Assembly (NCBI GenBank): GCA_020310875.1
Contig: CM035444.1
Coordinates: 18,067,477 to 18,131,476 of the forward strand
Source of the DNA: Ceratopteris richardii
Lineage: Eukaryota; Streptophyta; Polypodiopsida; Polypodiales; Pteridaceae
DNA: 64,000 nt
Reading direction: 5' to 3'
The position numbers and the translations under genes are program-made. The notes beneath the pieces are model-generated. The model was not told where the DNA came from, made no database searches, and saw only the letters and a program-made list of their open reading frames with translations. This document shows, piece by piece, positions 33,091-44,714 of this stretch. Within the stretch, counting starts at the first letter, position 1, and each line of letters starts with the position of its first letter.

Positions 33091-36000
33091 ACGATCACGG
33101 CATCAGAGGTCTCAAGCACATCCGGTGGATCAGGGTCTAGTGCTAGTGTTCCGAGGAGGAGCTATAACTTGCAGGGCAAAGACCATTTTGAGATCTGAAA
33201 ATTTGATGGCACAAACTTTGCTCTATGGAAGAATCAGATTAAAGATGTGCTGATTCAAAGGAGGCAATGGAAGCGAGTAAATGGGATTTCAAAGAAGCCT
33301 GCTGACATGGATGAAGATGATTGGGATGAGTTAGATGAAATGGCCAGGTCTACCATTCGCTTGCACTTGGCAGATAATGTTTACTTTATAGTATTAGACT
33401 GCAAAAGTGCAGAGGAGCTTTGGAAGAAGTTATGCAATACATATGAAAAAGAGACGGCATCAAATAAAGTGTATCTGATGAGAAAATTATATGACCTTCG
33501 TATGAAGGACATAGATAGTGTTGCTGCTCATCTAAATGAGTTTGATGCTATATTCTCCCAGTTACAGGCTCAGAAAATGGATATGGATAATGAAATGAAA
33601 GCAGTATTGCTGTTATGCACCCTGCCATCATCATGGGATACGTTTTGCACAACTATTAGCAACAGTGCACCTGGTGGTAAACTCGTCTATGATGACATAT
33701 GTGGAGCACTCTTGAGTGAGGAGATTCATAGAAAATCTATGGTTGGCACTCAGAGTAGACATGCATATAATGTTCGTGATTCTTACCAAGGAAAGAATCA
33801 ACAACATGGCAGGAGCAAGAACAAGGAAAAGAATGGTCAATGGAATAAGAGTAGAAGTAAATCAAGGAAGAGGGATATCGAATGCCATTATTGTCATAAG
33901 AAAGGACACATAATGAAAGACTGTTATGCATTAAAGAATGCTAAAGGTAAAGGACAGAATTTTGATGGGCATGTTAAACAGTTACCTGCACCATCTACTT
34001 CGACTGTGAAGATTGAAGAAATTAATGCTATTTCTGATGATGCTGATGTGTTGACACTTGATAGTGCTATGCCATCTGAGGCACTTATGGTTGATTCTCT
34101 TTGCCACACGTGGCTACTAGATTCTGGTGCTTCTTTCCATGTGACACCACATAGAGAATGGTTCTCTAATTATGCAGCAAAGTCTCTTGGTACCATGAGA
34201 CTTGGTGACTCTTACCAGTGTGATGTTGTGGGGATTGGAGATGTGGTTGTGCAGTTCATTGATGGTTCAAAATTTACTATGCATAATGTACGCCATGTAC
34301 CTCAGTTATCATGCAGTTTGATGTCAGTTGGTCAACTTGATGACCTTGGTTACAAGGTGGTCTTCTATGCTCAGTCCTTTCATATATCAAAGGGCAATAT
34401 GGTTATTGAAAAAGGAAGCAAATTTGGCTCACTTTATCCTTTATTTGTATCACAGAAAGAACACTTGTTAGCTGTTACTGAACAGCCTATGGCTTGTATT
34501 TGGCATGGTCGTTTGGGCCATATATCTCATAGTGGAATGGAAAATCTTTCTCGTTCTAGCTACTTACCTGTGTTATCTTTCTCTGATTTTTCATTTTGTG
34601 AGCATTGTCAATATGGAAAGCAAACCAGAAATGTGCATAGAACGCACATTGACTCTTCAATTCAGCCTTTAGATCTCATTCATACAGATCTGTGTGGTCC
34701 TATGCCCACTAGGTCCTTAGGTGGTTCTCTTTACTTTGTCACTTTCATAGATGATGCTACTAGAAAAGTTTGGGTATATCCTATCAAATCAAAGGATGAT
34801 GTATTCCCTACTTTCAGAAAATGGCTTGCTTCAATTGAGATTGAAAAAGGAACTAAGCTTAAGGCTTTACGTTCAGATAATGGGGGTGAGTATACCTCAC
34901 ATGAATTCAGCCTTTTCTGTCAGTCTAGAGGGATTCGTAGAGAGTTTACAGCTCCTTATACCCCAGTATAGAATGGTGTAGCTGAGAGGATGAATAGAAC
35001 TATTCAAGATAGAGTAGTCTCTATGTTCCATCATGCAAACCTCTCACAAGGTTTTTGGGCAGAAGCAGTATTGACTGCAGTTCATGTGATTAACCTTTCA
35101 CCTAGTACTGCAAAAGGTCTGAAAGTGGCACAAGAGTTATGGACAGGGAAACCACCATATTATGATCATCTTCGAGTTTTTGGGTGTGAAGCATATGTTC
35201 ATATACCCAAGAATCTTAGACAAAAGTTGGACCATAAGAAATGCATTTTTCTTGGATATGGTCGAGAAGGACAATTTGGATATCGCTTATGGGATCCTAA
35301 AATATGGTCAGTGATCAGAAGTAGTGATGTCATTTTTAATGAGTCTAAGATGCATAAACAACCCATTAAGGAGGTTGAAGTGAGAAGAGTGGTGTTTGAG
35401 GATACTAGTCCTCTGGTTAGCATGCATAAAAATGCTGCACATAGGGATGTTCAAGAGAATGTCCATTCAGATCAGTCTGCACATGTTCCTGTTCAGCAAT
35501 CATTGAGACGTTCTGCACGTGTCTCATATCCACCTGATAGATATGTTCCACGTTTAGATTTTTTTATGCTAACAGATGCCGGTGAGCCTTCTTGCTACAA
35601 AGAGGCTATGCAGACAGAGGATCATGTCAAGTGGGAGCGTGCCATGAAGAGTGAGTTCGATTCTATTCACAAGAATGGTACTTGGGACTTAGTACCTTTG
35701 CCAAAGGGCAGAAAAGCTTTACCATGTAAATGGGTATATAAGTTGAAATTCACATTAGATAGTGCTTCTCCAAAATATAAAGCACGACTTGTTGCAAAGG
35801 GTTTTAAGCAACAACATGGTGTTGATTTTGAGGAAATCTTCTCTCGAGTGGTCAAGATGACTACTTTGCGCATGTTGCTTGGATTCGTTGCAATGGAGGA
35901 CTTAGAGCTAGTCCAAATGGATGTGAAAACAACTTTCTTGCATGGAGATCTTACAGATGAGATCTATATGGAACAACCAGAGGGTTATGTAGTTCCTGGC

Positions 36001-37137
36001 AAGGAAAGTCTAGTTTGTAAGCTCAAGAAGAGCTTGTATGGACTTAAACAGTCTCCTAGACAATGGTACCAAAAGTTTGATGCTTTTATGAAGTCCCAAG
36101 GCTATTCTCGGAGCAATGAGGATCATTGTCTCTAAACAAAGAGATGTTCTGATGGTAGCTTGATATGCTTGATACTTTACGTCGATGATATGTTGATTGC
36201 TGGGAAGTCCTCTTATGATTTGTCACTTCTCAAAAAGAAGTTGAGTCAGACATTTGATATGAAGGATTTGGGGGATGCCAAACATATTCTTGGCATGCGC
36301 ATTACTCGTGATAGGAGTAAAAGATGCATATACTTGTCTCAAAGTGAGTACATATCCAAAGTACTTCACCGATTCAATATGCAGGGTGGAAAGGCATTGA
36401 GTACACCTTTACCCACATATGTGAAATTGAGCAAGGATGACTGCCCCAAATCAGATGAGGAAAAGGAATTCATGACCAAAATTCCCTATCAGTCTGTTGT
36501 TGGTAGTGTCATGTATGCTATGGTGGCTACGAGACCAGACATTGCATTTGCAGTGGGAGTTGTGAGGAGATATATGTCTAATCCTGGCAAGAAACATTGG
36601 GAAGCGATCAAAATGATTTTGAGATATCTGAGTGGCACTAAGGACAAGTGTCTATGCTTAGGTAGAGGGAAAGCATCCATTATTGGTTACACAGATTCTG
36701 ACTATGCTGGTTGTGTAGACAATCGTAAGTCTACATCAGGGTACATTTTTCATTTTGCTGGAGGTGCTATCTCTTGGAGATCTCGTCTTCAAGAATGTAC
36801 AGTTGTTTCCACAACAGAAGCAGAGTATGTTGCAGCAAGTGAGGCATGTAAGGAAGCATTGTGGCTTTCTCGTCTTGCTTGTGATATGGGTTTACCTCAA
36901 CATGTACCTCACTTGCTCAGTGATAGTCAGAGTGCCATTGCTTTGGCTAAGAATCTGGTCTATCATGTAAAGACCAAGCACATTGAGGTGAGGTATCACT
37001 TCATTAGAGATTGCTTAGCCACTGCGAGCATTATTCTTGAGAAGGTTCACACTCGAAATAATGCTGCAGATGCTTTGACTAAAGCTCTACCACAGGATAG
37101 CTTTCAACACTGTTCTCACTTGATGGGGGTTAGTTGA
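33091..37137 (+). pseudogene. Cop-7 gag-pol, one frame with three stop codons
   Basis: A single frame of 1349 codons. I place its start near 33091, where an ACG may replace the original ATG. In-frame stops lie at 33196-33198 (TGA), 34969-34971 (TAG, inside the TP-NGVAER motif of integrase) and 36133-36135 (TAA, inside RT), and no frameshift occurs. Domains: gag core about 33199-33740; CCHC knuckle CHYCHKKGHIMKDC (33883-33924); retropepsin LLDSGASFHVT (Asp codon at 34120); pre-integrase WHGRLGHISHS with CEHCQYGK; integrase core HTDLCGPMPT, LRSDNGGEYTS; RT with QMDVKTTFLHGDL, LYGLKQSPRQWYQ and intact YVDD (36178-36189); RNase H with YTDSDYAGCVDNRKSTSGY to DALTKALPQ. Downstream of the first stop an internal ATG (33247) would give a 574-residue gag-to-integrase product. 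Confidence 0.92.
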
Positions 37138-37285
37138 TTCTTGATCTTACGCAGTCACTTGTATACTGTGTAACATGCCCATCAGGTGGGAGGTATAGTT
37201 TGTATACTTACACTCAGGTATTCTTTACCATTCTTTATTTTTTCTCCCATAGTTACTCTGGCCATATTGGCCTTTAGTGGGAGAT

Positions 37286-37581
37286 TGTTACCATTAGTGT
37301 CCATGTGAAAGGCCAAATGGCCACCGGACACTTCTTTGTATATGTTCTTTAATAAAACATATAGTGGCCTGGTCAGTCACAGACTGTAAGTTCGGCCGCA
37401 TTTGTAAGACCTAAGAAGTCTGTCTTCGTGCTTCTAGTGTACTGTGTTTTCTGCGTATTCTACAGCCTCTGTGCGGAGTACTGTGTGCAGCCTCAGGAGC
37501 TCGGTTTTCTACTCCGAGCATATCGTCGTGGAGCTCTCGAGAGGGAGACGCACTGTGGTGCATCGCCATTGAAACATTTCA
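37286..37581 (+). repeat. 3' LTR of Cop-7
   Basis: 296 bp, preceded by ttagtgggagat (37274-37285), the purine-rich tract usual before plant copia 3' LTRs. It is followed by the target duplication atgga at 37582-37586. Confidence 0.92.
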
Positions 37582-37586
37582 ATGGA

Positions 37587-37746
37587 CATGTCCTTTTTGT
37601 ATCCATTCCAAAATTGGCCCGACCAAAATCTATTCGGCTACTTTAAGTGGTGTGATATTAGAAACTCCAATCAACAGGTCCAAACTTCATCGCTACCGAA
37701 CTTCATGAGTTTGGAACTTGGGTGTCCTCTTTGTGCATATCATTTA

Positions 37747-37787
<41 letters not shown>

Positions 37788-38304
37788 CATCGGATAGGAT
37801 GCATGAAGTGTGCTTAGTAAATGCAATTAATATCATGTAAGATGGCAAGGTGTACCTCCATCCGATGTCAAGGTCATGCAATATGTCTAGTGGCTCCAAA
37901 AATGGACCACTAACTTTTTATTGCATGTACTTTGAGTACTTTGATATGTTATCTTATCTATGATTCAAGGTTTCTTCTTTGCCCATCTTCATTATCATAT
38001 TCTCAATTGGCATATGCAACATTGTCAGTTTTTGTGATGAACTAGCACAATTGATTAATGGGCTACTTTTACTGTTTTCACGATGATAGCCATGGTAGTT
38101 CCGAATCAGATTAAGTTTGTTGATCTGCATATGATGCAAATACCCCATTGACTTCCCAAAGTGCAGATGGAATGGTTTCACACTCGAGAGTTGATGGATT
38201 ATGGGATGGTGGATTGGCATCAAATTACTATGCATCCAATGCCACTTTCTTTTCTTTTACAAATGAATGAATAGTTGGAATAGGAAGGAGAGAACCTTTC
38301 ATTC
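37587..38304. other. No recognised gene; compound microsatellite
   Basis: The right flank of Cop-7. A dinucleotide run (AC)n followed by (AT)n occupies about 37747-37789. A minus-strand open frame at 37954-38235 has no known domain. Nothing here clearly continues Gyp-2, so the pre-insertion locus cannot be named. Confidence 0.5.
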
Positions 38305-40495
38305 TTCACCTTGATTATTAATCAAGAATTACAAATTCAAATTGATGTTGCTTACATTATGAAACATCTTGCATTAAGAAACAATGGTATCACAACCCCA
38401 ACTGTGTTAATTTCCCATGAGGAAATGGAGAAGATGTTTGGCAGACCTTCTTCAAGAGAATACAAGTATGTGTGTTTACCCGACCAGTCACCATGGAAGC
38501 TTGATCTATGTTTGGCTACACTAGTTTTGAATTTACGAACAAAACAATATGGAATTTCATAGACATTATACTCACTCTTGCGATAGAAGACAGAGTTAGT
38601 GTTAATTGGGTAGAGATTTTCTTTCACAAGCTCAAAAAGAAAGTGTGTCATTTGTTTCGCATGTCCAAAAAAAAGCCCAACTCTTGGACACAAAAGTAGG
38701 TATTTTTTTATTCTCTTAATTTTGGAAGGTCTTATGCCTTCATTTTGGTAGGCTGTAGAAGTGTTGATGGAGACTTTCCTACATGAACTGAAGCACCAAG
38801 GTAGTTCCAAGGAGCCAGTGGTGGATGATGAAGTGGATTTTGCACAAAAGAAACTCAAGGTAGAAATTGTTAAACACATGCTATGATGAGTTGAGGAGCA
38901 ACAACTTAAGAAGGTTTGCGAGCAAGTCACTACTTCTTCATTTTATGAGGAGGAAGCTTATAGACTCCAAGAGGAAGTTGTAATAGCAGCGGAGGCTGAG
39001 CAATGTCAGATGGAAGCAGAGCAAGAAATGGCAAGACATCGTACAGATGAAGTGGTAAGGCAAGATGAATTCCAATGATAGAAAGAATTTCGTTGCTCTA
39101 AGGTATTTGATAAGCATTTCTCTAATTTGTAGCCTTCACCGATTAGTCGCACCCTATCCCATGTACATAAGGTTTCCCTTAATGAGAAATCCAAGGAGCG
39201 ACATTGCAAAGATTCTCTAAAGTTCCCTAGTTTTAGAGGTCATATAAAATATCCTTGGTGCACCAATCTAGAACAAGTGAAATTATCTCAAGTTAACTTT
39301 ACAAATGGAAAAAGAGGAAACTACTTTGCATAGGGATGATGTAGAGTTCCAATGCTTGCAATCCAAAATTTTGCATATAACCAACATAATCTCAAACTTC
39401 AAGATATTATGGCAAGATGAGCCAATCTTTCTTATGAGTAGGTACAACCTATGAGGAGTGATATGATGGATTTAGAAGCCAAGTTGGAAGAAGGTGAAGA
39501 AGAGCAATATGTTTTGTGTGATCAAATACATGATGCCCAAGAATAATTACACAATGTAAGGGCTAATAATGTTAGACATTTATTCACATGGATCGGTGCA
39601 TTTGATCCATAGGGATCAGTGGATTTGATCCACATAGATCACTCTATATGATCCACAGGGATCAGTTCATGTGTCTGACGGACAAGGGCCAGCTAGCCAA
39701 GGTCCCATGCTCGGGGGATACCCTAAGGTACTTTGGTAGTAATGGGAACTGCTTTGGTAGTAATGGGAATAAGTGTTGCATGATGGCCACATGTTCACAC
39801 TAGACCATTCTAGATCATTACTATTTTTAGAGTATACCATTGCTATTTTTAGAGTACAAGAGGGTATATATGGATGGGAGGAGAGTTACACACACATCAT
39901 TCAATTCTCTTTCTAACAAATAAGGACTTGTTATAGAACCATGTGGTAGAATTGAAGACTGAAAAGGAAGGCCTGACAACATAGATTTTGACACTTATGT
40001 GTAACTAGCAGGCTGCAATTGCCAAGCTTAATATTATTGAGGAATTAGAACTTCAACTATGGGATGAAAAATAATCAATTATAGATAAAGCTCAAATCTT
40101 AGCAGATAAGGAACTTTAGATAACAAAGCTTTGGTAAATAGAGACTCAGTTGAAGTAGTTAGTGGAGGCCACGGATGAAAATCTTGTCTGAAAGGATGAA
40201 CAAATTACCAACCTTAGTTCCCAGCTTGCGAATGCTACAAGTGCGAGTCAAAATTTTTGGGAAACCATTTCTTTGGACTATGTTCAAGCTAAGCTAGCAG
40301 AAGCAGCATTAAAGACTAATTGGGGTACTCTACAATTTTTTGAGCAACATTTTCCAAGTTGAAGATGAGCATTCTATCTCCCAACTTAAGTCTATATTTG
40401 AAGAATTTTTGTATGACCTTGATAGAATAATGCATCCTCCCTCTAATCTTGATGATGATTTGTAGTAAGTGGGTATGTTCCACCATGCACCCTAC
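38305..40495 (+). pseudogene. Decayed coiled-coil coding sequence of unknown element
   Basis: A plus-strand reading with scattered stops. An open piece 38311-38562 contains NNGITTPTVLISHEEMEKMF and WKLDLCLATLVLNLRTKQYG. Then comes VNWVEIFFHKLKKKVCHLFR near 38605-38665. Long Glu/Gln/Lys-rich heptad-like stretches follow near 38760-39060, 39450-39545 and 39940-40330. It ends about 40 bp before the LTR fragment at 40496. The pattern of a globular N-terminal part followed by a long coiled coil next to an LTR resembles the 3' coding sequence of Gyp-3, so it may be element-borne. I do not recognise a host protein. The solo LTR at 39570-39918 is inserted in it. Confidence 0.4.
39570..39918 (+). repeat. 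Solo LTR with target duplication
   Basis: A 349-bp sequence with inverted ends TGTTAGA and TCTAACA, flanked by the exact 5-bp repeat aataa (39565-39569 and 39919-39923). No internal element sequence is attached, as expected when the two LTRs of an element recombine. Inside are repeated variants of the word gatccacagggatcag (39600-39680), a doubled ctttggtagtaatgggaa (39732-39771) and a doubled ctatttttagagta. A TATA-like tatatatgg lies near 39867. Strand is arbitrary. Confidence 0.85.
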
Positions 40496-40605
40496 TGTTA
40501 GGTTGTCACCAGTGATACCTAAAGCCATGTGAATCTAGATCCTTAGAACTCATTGGATACTTAACCATTATGTATCTTGTAGCCATCCTAACCAGGAAGT
40601 AATGT
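40496..40605 (+). repeat. LTR fragment, same family as 10685-11030
   Basis: Starts TGTTAGGTTGTCACC and matches the first 110 bp of the probable LTR at 10685 (shared gatccttagaa, ttggatacttaacca). It is truncated where Cop-8 gag begins. Confidence 0.5.
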
Positions 40606-41174
40606 GGTGAAGAAATTGAAGAATAGAAATTGGTAAGGTAGATCTTTATAGGATTAAGAGGCGATGAAAGTTGAAAGACCTTTCATATTTTTAAATGAAT
40701 TATCATTAGATCATTTCACTCTAGATCTAAATCAATTGCTATGACACATGCTAACATTGGAGTAGGATATTAAAGGTGAGAATGAGAAAAGTGCAAGTCA
40801 AGCTATGCATTCAAAGGACAAGAAGGACAATGCTAAAGGAAAACAAAAATCAAATGAAGAAGAAGGCACCTCGAATCAAGCTAACTATGCTAAAGGTAAA
40901 GGAAATAGCAGAGATAAAGGAAGAGGTGGCAAAAACAAAGACAATGGTAGAGCTTCTTGGACTTCTAGTAAAACAAATCACTTGGCCAATGAGCATTGGC
41001 ACAATACTCATAACAATGGCAATTACAATCAGAACTTTAATCAAAGGGGTAGAGGAGGAAGAAGCCAAAGAGGTAATATCAAAGGAAGAGCTAGTAGGAA
41101 TACATATGGTAGAGGATGTGGAAGAAACTTCCAAAACCAATCCTACAATAACACTTATTAAAATTATGCATTAG
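40606..41174 (+). pseudogene. Cop-8: copia gag C-terminal region
   Basis: The first 200 bp are broken gag. From 40805 one frame is open: MHSKDKKDNAKGKQKSNEEE, then RGGKNKDNGRASW and a Gly/Arg/Asn-rich tail (NQRGRGGRSQRGN; GRGCGRNFQNQ). This is the basic RNA-binding region seen before the zinc knuckle in one group of plant copia gag proteins. The knuckle itself is not visible. An overlapping open frame 40776-41174 is a shadow. Confidence 0.6.
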
Positions 41175-41229
41175 GCCAAAAGGAGGATTCAACTCTGATC
41201 ATGAATGCTACACATGAAGTAACAAGTGA

Positions 41230-42509
41230 AGATCAAGTGTACTCTACATTGATTCAGGGTGTAGCAATCACCTTAATGGAATCATTGCCTTGATGACTGA
41301 CATGGAAGAAAAAGTTCATGGACACACAATTCAAATTGGAGATAATGCCAAACACAAAGTTGAGAGCATTGGATCAGTGAAGATAAAGAATGGGAGTACA
41401 CTTATGAGTAAGGTACTTTATGTTCCTATAATTTCAAAGAATTTAATTAGTGTAGGACAAATTGTTAAGAAAGGATATGAAGTCAGATTCACTAATGATG
41501 GAGTTTATGTAGAAGATCCAAATCAAGGATATAAGGGTATTGTTGCAGGTGAAAAAGAAGGAAGACTTAAATCTCAAGATACAAGGTAATATAGGACATA
41601 TTTGTTCACTTATGGAAGTCAAAAGATGATTTAGTTGGACCTATGGCACAAAAGGTTAGGTCACTTTAAAGAAAGAGGAGTAAAGGACATTGCAAAGAAT
41701 GGATTAGTGCTAGACTACCTAATATTCAAGGTCGACACATGACATACAAGTGTGAGGCTTTTTAATTAGATAAATCTCACAAACAATCATACAACAAGCA
41801 CGGATTCATGCATACAAATATGCTTAAATTAATACAGACAAATGTGTGGGGTCCTTCAAAGAACTATAGCATCAACGGATCCCGATATTATGTCTTGTTT
41901 GTAGATGATGCAACAAGATGGATCGTACTTTATGTGATCAAGGATAAATATGAAGTGTTTCATAAACATTTAAAAACTATCATGCTTATGTAGAAAGGAT
42001 TACAGGTAAAAAGCTCAAAAGATAGAGATTAGATGGAGGGGCAGAATATTTCTCCAAAGAATTTGATGATTACTTGTGGAATGTAGGTATAAAAAGACAA
42101 ATAAAGTTTAGGTATTCTCCTCAACAAAATGGGGTTGGAGAAAGGAGGAATAAAACTCCTGTGGAGTAGATCTACTATGAAGGAAAAGATTTTTACTAGT
42201 TACTTATGGGAAAAAACTATTAACACTACAACCTATCTTGTGAATAGTTTACCTTGCAAAGCTCTGGATGGTATGACCCCTTATGAAGCATGGTGGGGTA
42301 AGAAACATACTCTTGATCATTCAAAAATATTTGGATGTTTCGAATATTCTTATGTTCCATCTCAATTGAGACATAAAGTAGAACCCAAGGTAGAAAAGTA
42401 TGTCTTTATAGGGTATGATGATAGACAAATAGATTACAGGTTGTGGAGTCCATCCACAAAACAGTTTCTTATTTCCAAAGATGTGACATTTGATGAGCAA
42501 AGTACATGA
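41230..42509 (+). pseudogene. Cop-8 protease and integrase
   Basis: Retropepsin reads LYIDSGCSNHLNG at about 41240, then continues in the open piece 41290-41589 (DMEEKVHGHTIQIGDNAKHK; LYVPIISKNLISVGQIV). The pre-integrase WHKRLGHFKERG is near 41646. The integrase core is at 41808-42150 (IQTNVWGPSKNYSINGSRYY, FVDDATRWIVLYVIKDKYE, LDGGAEYFSKEF, YSPQQNGVGERRN) and the C-terminal region at 42129-42509 (YEAWWGKKHTLDHSKIFGC; DYRLWSPSTKQF). Several frame changes are present. The family differs from Cop-4 and Cop-7. Confidence 0.8.
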
Positions 42510-42749
42510 TATACAAGTTCAAATAATATTCATGTAGATTTCGAAAAAAATCATGAAGACGAGGAAAGGAAAATCAAAGATGTAGTTGTATGAAAATGAA
42601 AGTGATGATGATAGGAATAAAAATGAAATGCCGATTGGAGATGAAGATAGACCAAGATCTGATCCAAAGCATAATTAGAAAGAGACTTCAAGAAGTGCAA
42701 AGGGAAGAATGTCATCAAGAGAAAGAAAGCAATATATAAGGTATAGCTA

Positions 42750-44060
42750 TGCCACTTCTTATATCACAACCAAAGATTATGCATACATATTGAAAATAGA
42801 TGAAGATCCATTAACATATGCAAAAGCTAAGGTAAAGAGAATTGGGAAAAAGCAATGAAGGAAGAGCATGATGCTCTACTCGAGAATGATACATGGGACT
42901 TGGTACCTAGACCAAGGAATCAAAAGGTAATTGGATGTAGATGGGTGTATTAAACAAAAAGATTTGCATATGAAAATGTGTCTAGATATAAAGCTAGAAT
43001 AGTGGTCAAAGGATATGCTCAAACATAAGGTGTAGACTATGATGAAACTTATAGTCTAGTGGCTAAAATGTCTACCATTCGAACATTGATAGCTATTGCA
43101 GCTTGTAAAGGATGGAAATTATCACAATTGGATGTAAAAATTCCTTTTTTAAATGGATATATTACAAATGAAGTATACATACAGCAAGTAGAGGGATCTA
43201 AGGATCCAAATGGACCAGATTGTGTGTGTAAGCTCAAAAGATCTTTGTATGGTTTGAAGCATGCCCTAAGGGCTTGGAACTACAAACTTGTGAAGTTCTT
43301 AAATGAACTTGGATATCAAGCTTCAAAGGTAGATAATAGCTTGCTAGTGAAAACAAGTGAAGATGCATACATATATGTTTGTATCTATGTTGATTACATT
43401 ATACTTACAGGAATAGATACTCAAGGAATCAGAAAGCTAAAGAAGTAAACGGAGAAAGAGTTCAAGATAAATGACTTGGGAAACTTATCTTACTTCCTAG
43501 GCATGGAGATCATTTACACTCAACATGGAGTGTATGTTACACAAGAAAGATATTTGAAGAAACTTTTGTTGAATTTTAACATGGAAAATTGCAGATCTTC
43601 AACAACCCTATTGGAGTTATATCATAAGTTAAGTAGGTATTGAGGTTAAGAATTCAAAGGAATGAAGAGTTTGGTAGGTAGTCTAATATATGCTACCTTG
43701 ACAAGACCAACTCTTTCATATGTAGTTGGTGTTTTATCACAATTTATGCATTATCCAAAGAAAGCTCATTGCATTGCAACACAAAGAGTGTTAAAATACA
43801 TGTGAGGAACTTCTAATGAAGGTTTGTACTATGGTTTCACTTTTGACAGTATAATTAAAGTGTTTAGTGATATAGATTGGGCAAGTAGTACAAACAATAG
43901 GAGATCTAGTCATGGCTACTTATGCTACATTGAAGATAAGCTAGTATCATGATGTTCAAAGAAGAAAAACACAATTGCTTTGTCATCCATAGAAGCTGAG
44001 TATAAAGGAATGATAGAGGTAGCAAAAGAACTTTCATGAAGAGTCTTGGAGTTGAGTAGG
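42750..44060 (+). pseudogene. Cop-8 reverse transcriptase and truncated RNase H
   Basis: RT pieces: WEKAMKEEHDALLENDTWDL-like sequence near 42845-42905, an open block 43059-43448 (KMSTIRTLIAIAACKGWKLS, QLDVKIPFLNGYI, KRSLYGLKHALRAWNYK), and the catalytic box as YVDY near 43385-43400. Then YLGMEI-like and ATLTRPTLSYVVGVLSQF-like sequence follow near 43490-43750. RNase H begins near 43860 (DIDWASSTNNRRSSHGYLCY; ALSSIEAEYKGMIEVAKELS) and is cut at 44060 by the LTR of Gyp-3. No 3' LTR of Cop-8 remains. Confidence 0.8.
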
Positions 44061-44714
44061 TGTCACTCTAGCACAGTGGAAAGTACCAACGTGAGGAGAT
44101 CCACCTCATAATTGTCAATCCGTGGAGACATGAGGACTATGAGCAAGTGATGGCACAAGTGCACGAGTGAGAAGCAAACAAACATGCACACACATACACA
44201 TGCACACGTGCACACAAGGCAAGAACAAAGAGAGGAAAAATGGAGTTCTTTGTATTACTCAAAAAGTCTCTTACAATAGCTCAAAAATCTAACAAGCTAA
44301 CCCCAAAAATGAGCTCTCTAGCTCTTTTTATAGTTTTTGACTAGGTTTTGGCCCTGTCCAAACCTAGTGTCTTGCCTAGTTAAAAATTAGGTTCCTAGGC
44401 TACTTTGGAGGTTCAAACAAGCTCTAAAAATCATGAAAATTGGTAATAGATATTTCTAATACTCCTCAAGCTCGAGGACTCCTTGGCTTGCACAAAATGG
44501 AGTAGGAATAATGGAAAATGGTATTTACAATGGTGTGAAGTGACTAGAATCACTGTTTGGGAAATATTTCTCCATGAATCTTTATGTGGCCTACTTCTCG
44601 GATCTGCATTGACTGCTTTTCTTGCTTAATCCTGCTTGACTCTCCCTTTGTTTTGACTCCCTTTAGTGGCTTCCCTATCCAGTAAGGCCCTGACTAGCCT
44701 GGCTGCTACCAACA
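44061..44714 (-). repeat. 3' LTR of Gyp-3
   Basis: About 654 bp, TGTCACTCTAGCAC to GCTACCAACA in plus orientation. It is followed by caccccctctctcgcg (44715-44730), the complement of a polypurine tract, which makes this the 3' LTR of a minus-strand element. A complement-of-TATA stretch (ctttttatag) lies near 44325. It is inserted into the Cop-8 RNase H. No partner LTR is found to the right. Confidence 0.65.

Larger units (their letters stand above)
31597..37581 (+). mobile_element. Cop-7: best preserved copia element
   Basis: A 5985-bp element with LTRs 31597-31893 and 37286-37581, both TGTTACC to TTCA. It is flanked by the exact 5-bp duplication atgga (31592-31596 and 37582-37586). The primer site, an unusually long leader of about 1.2 kb, one gag-pol frame and a polypurine tract follow in normal order. 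By eye the LTRs differ at about 12 positions and one indel in 297 bp (about 4%), the lowest divergence of any LTR pair here, so this is the youngest insertion. It is inserted into or beside Gyp-2. Confidence 0.93.

Noticed and set aside
38352..38930. 192-residue minus-strand open frame
   Set aside because: It runs opposite to the plus-strand coiled-coil remnant and shows no domain; the plus strand has the coherent coding signal.
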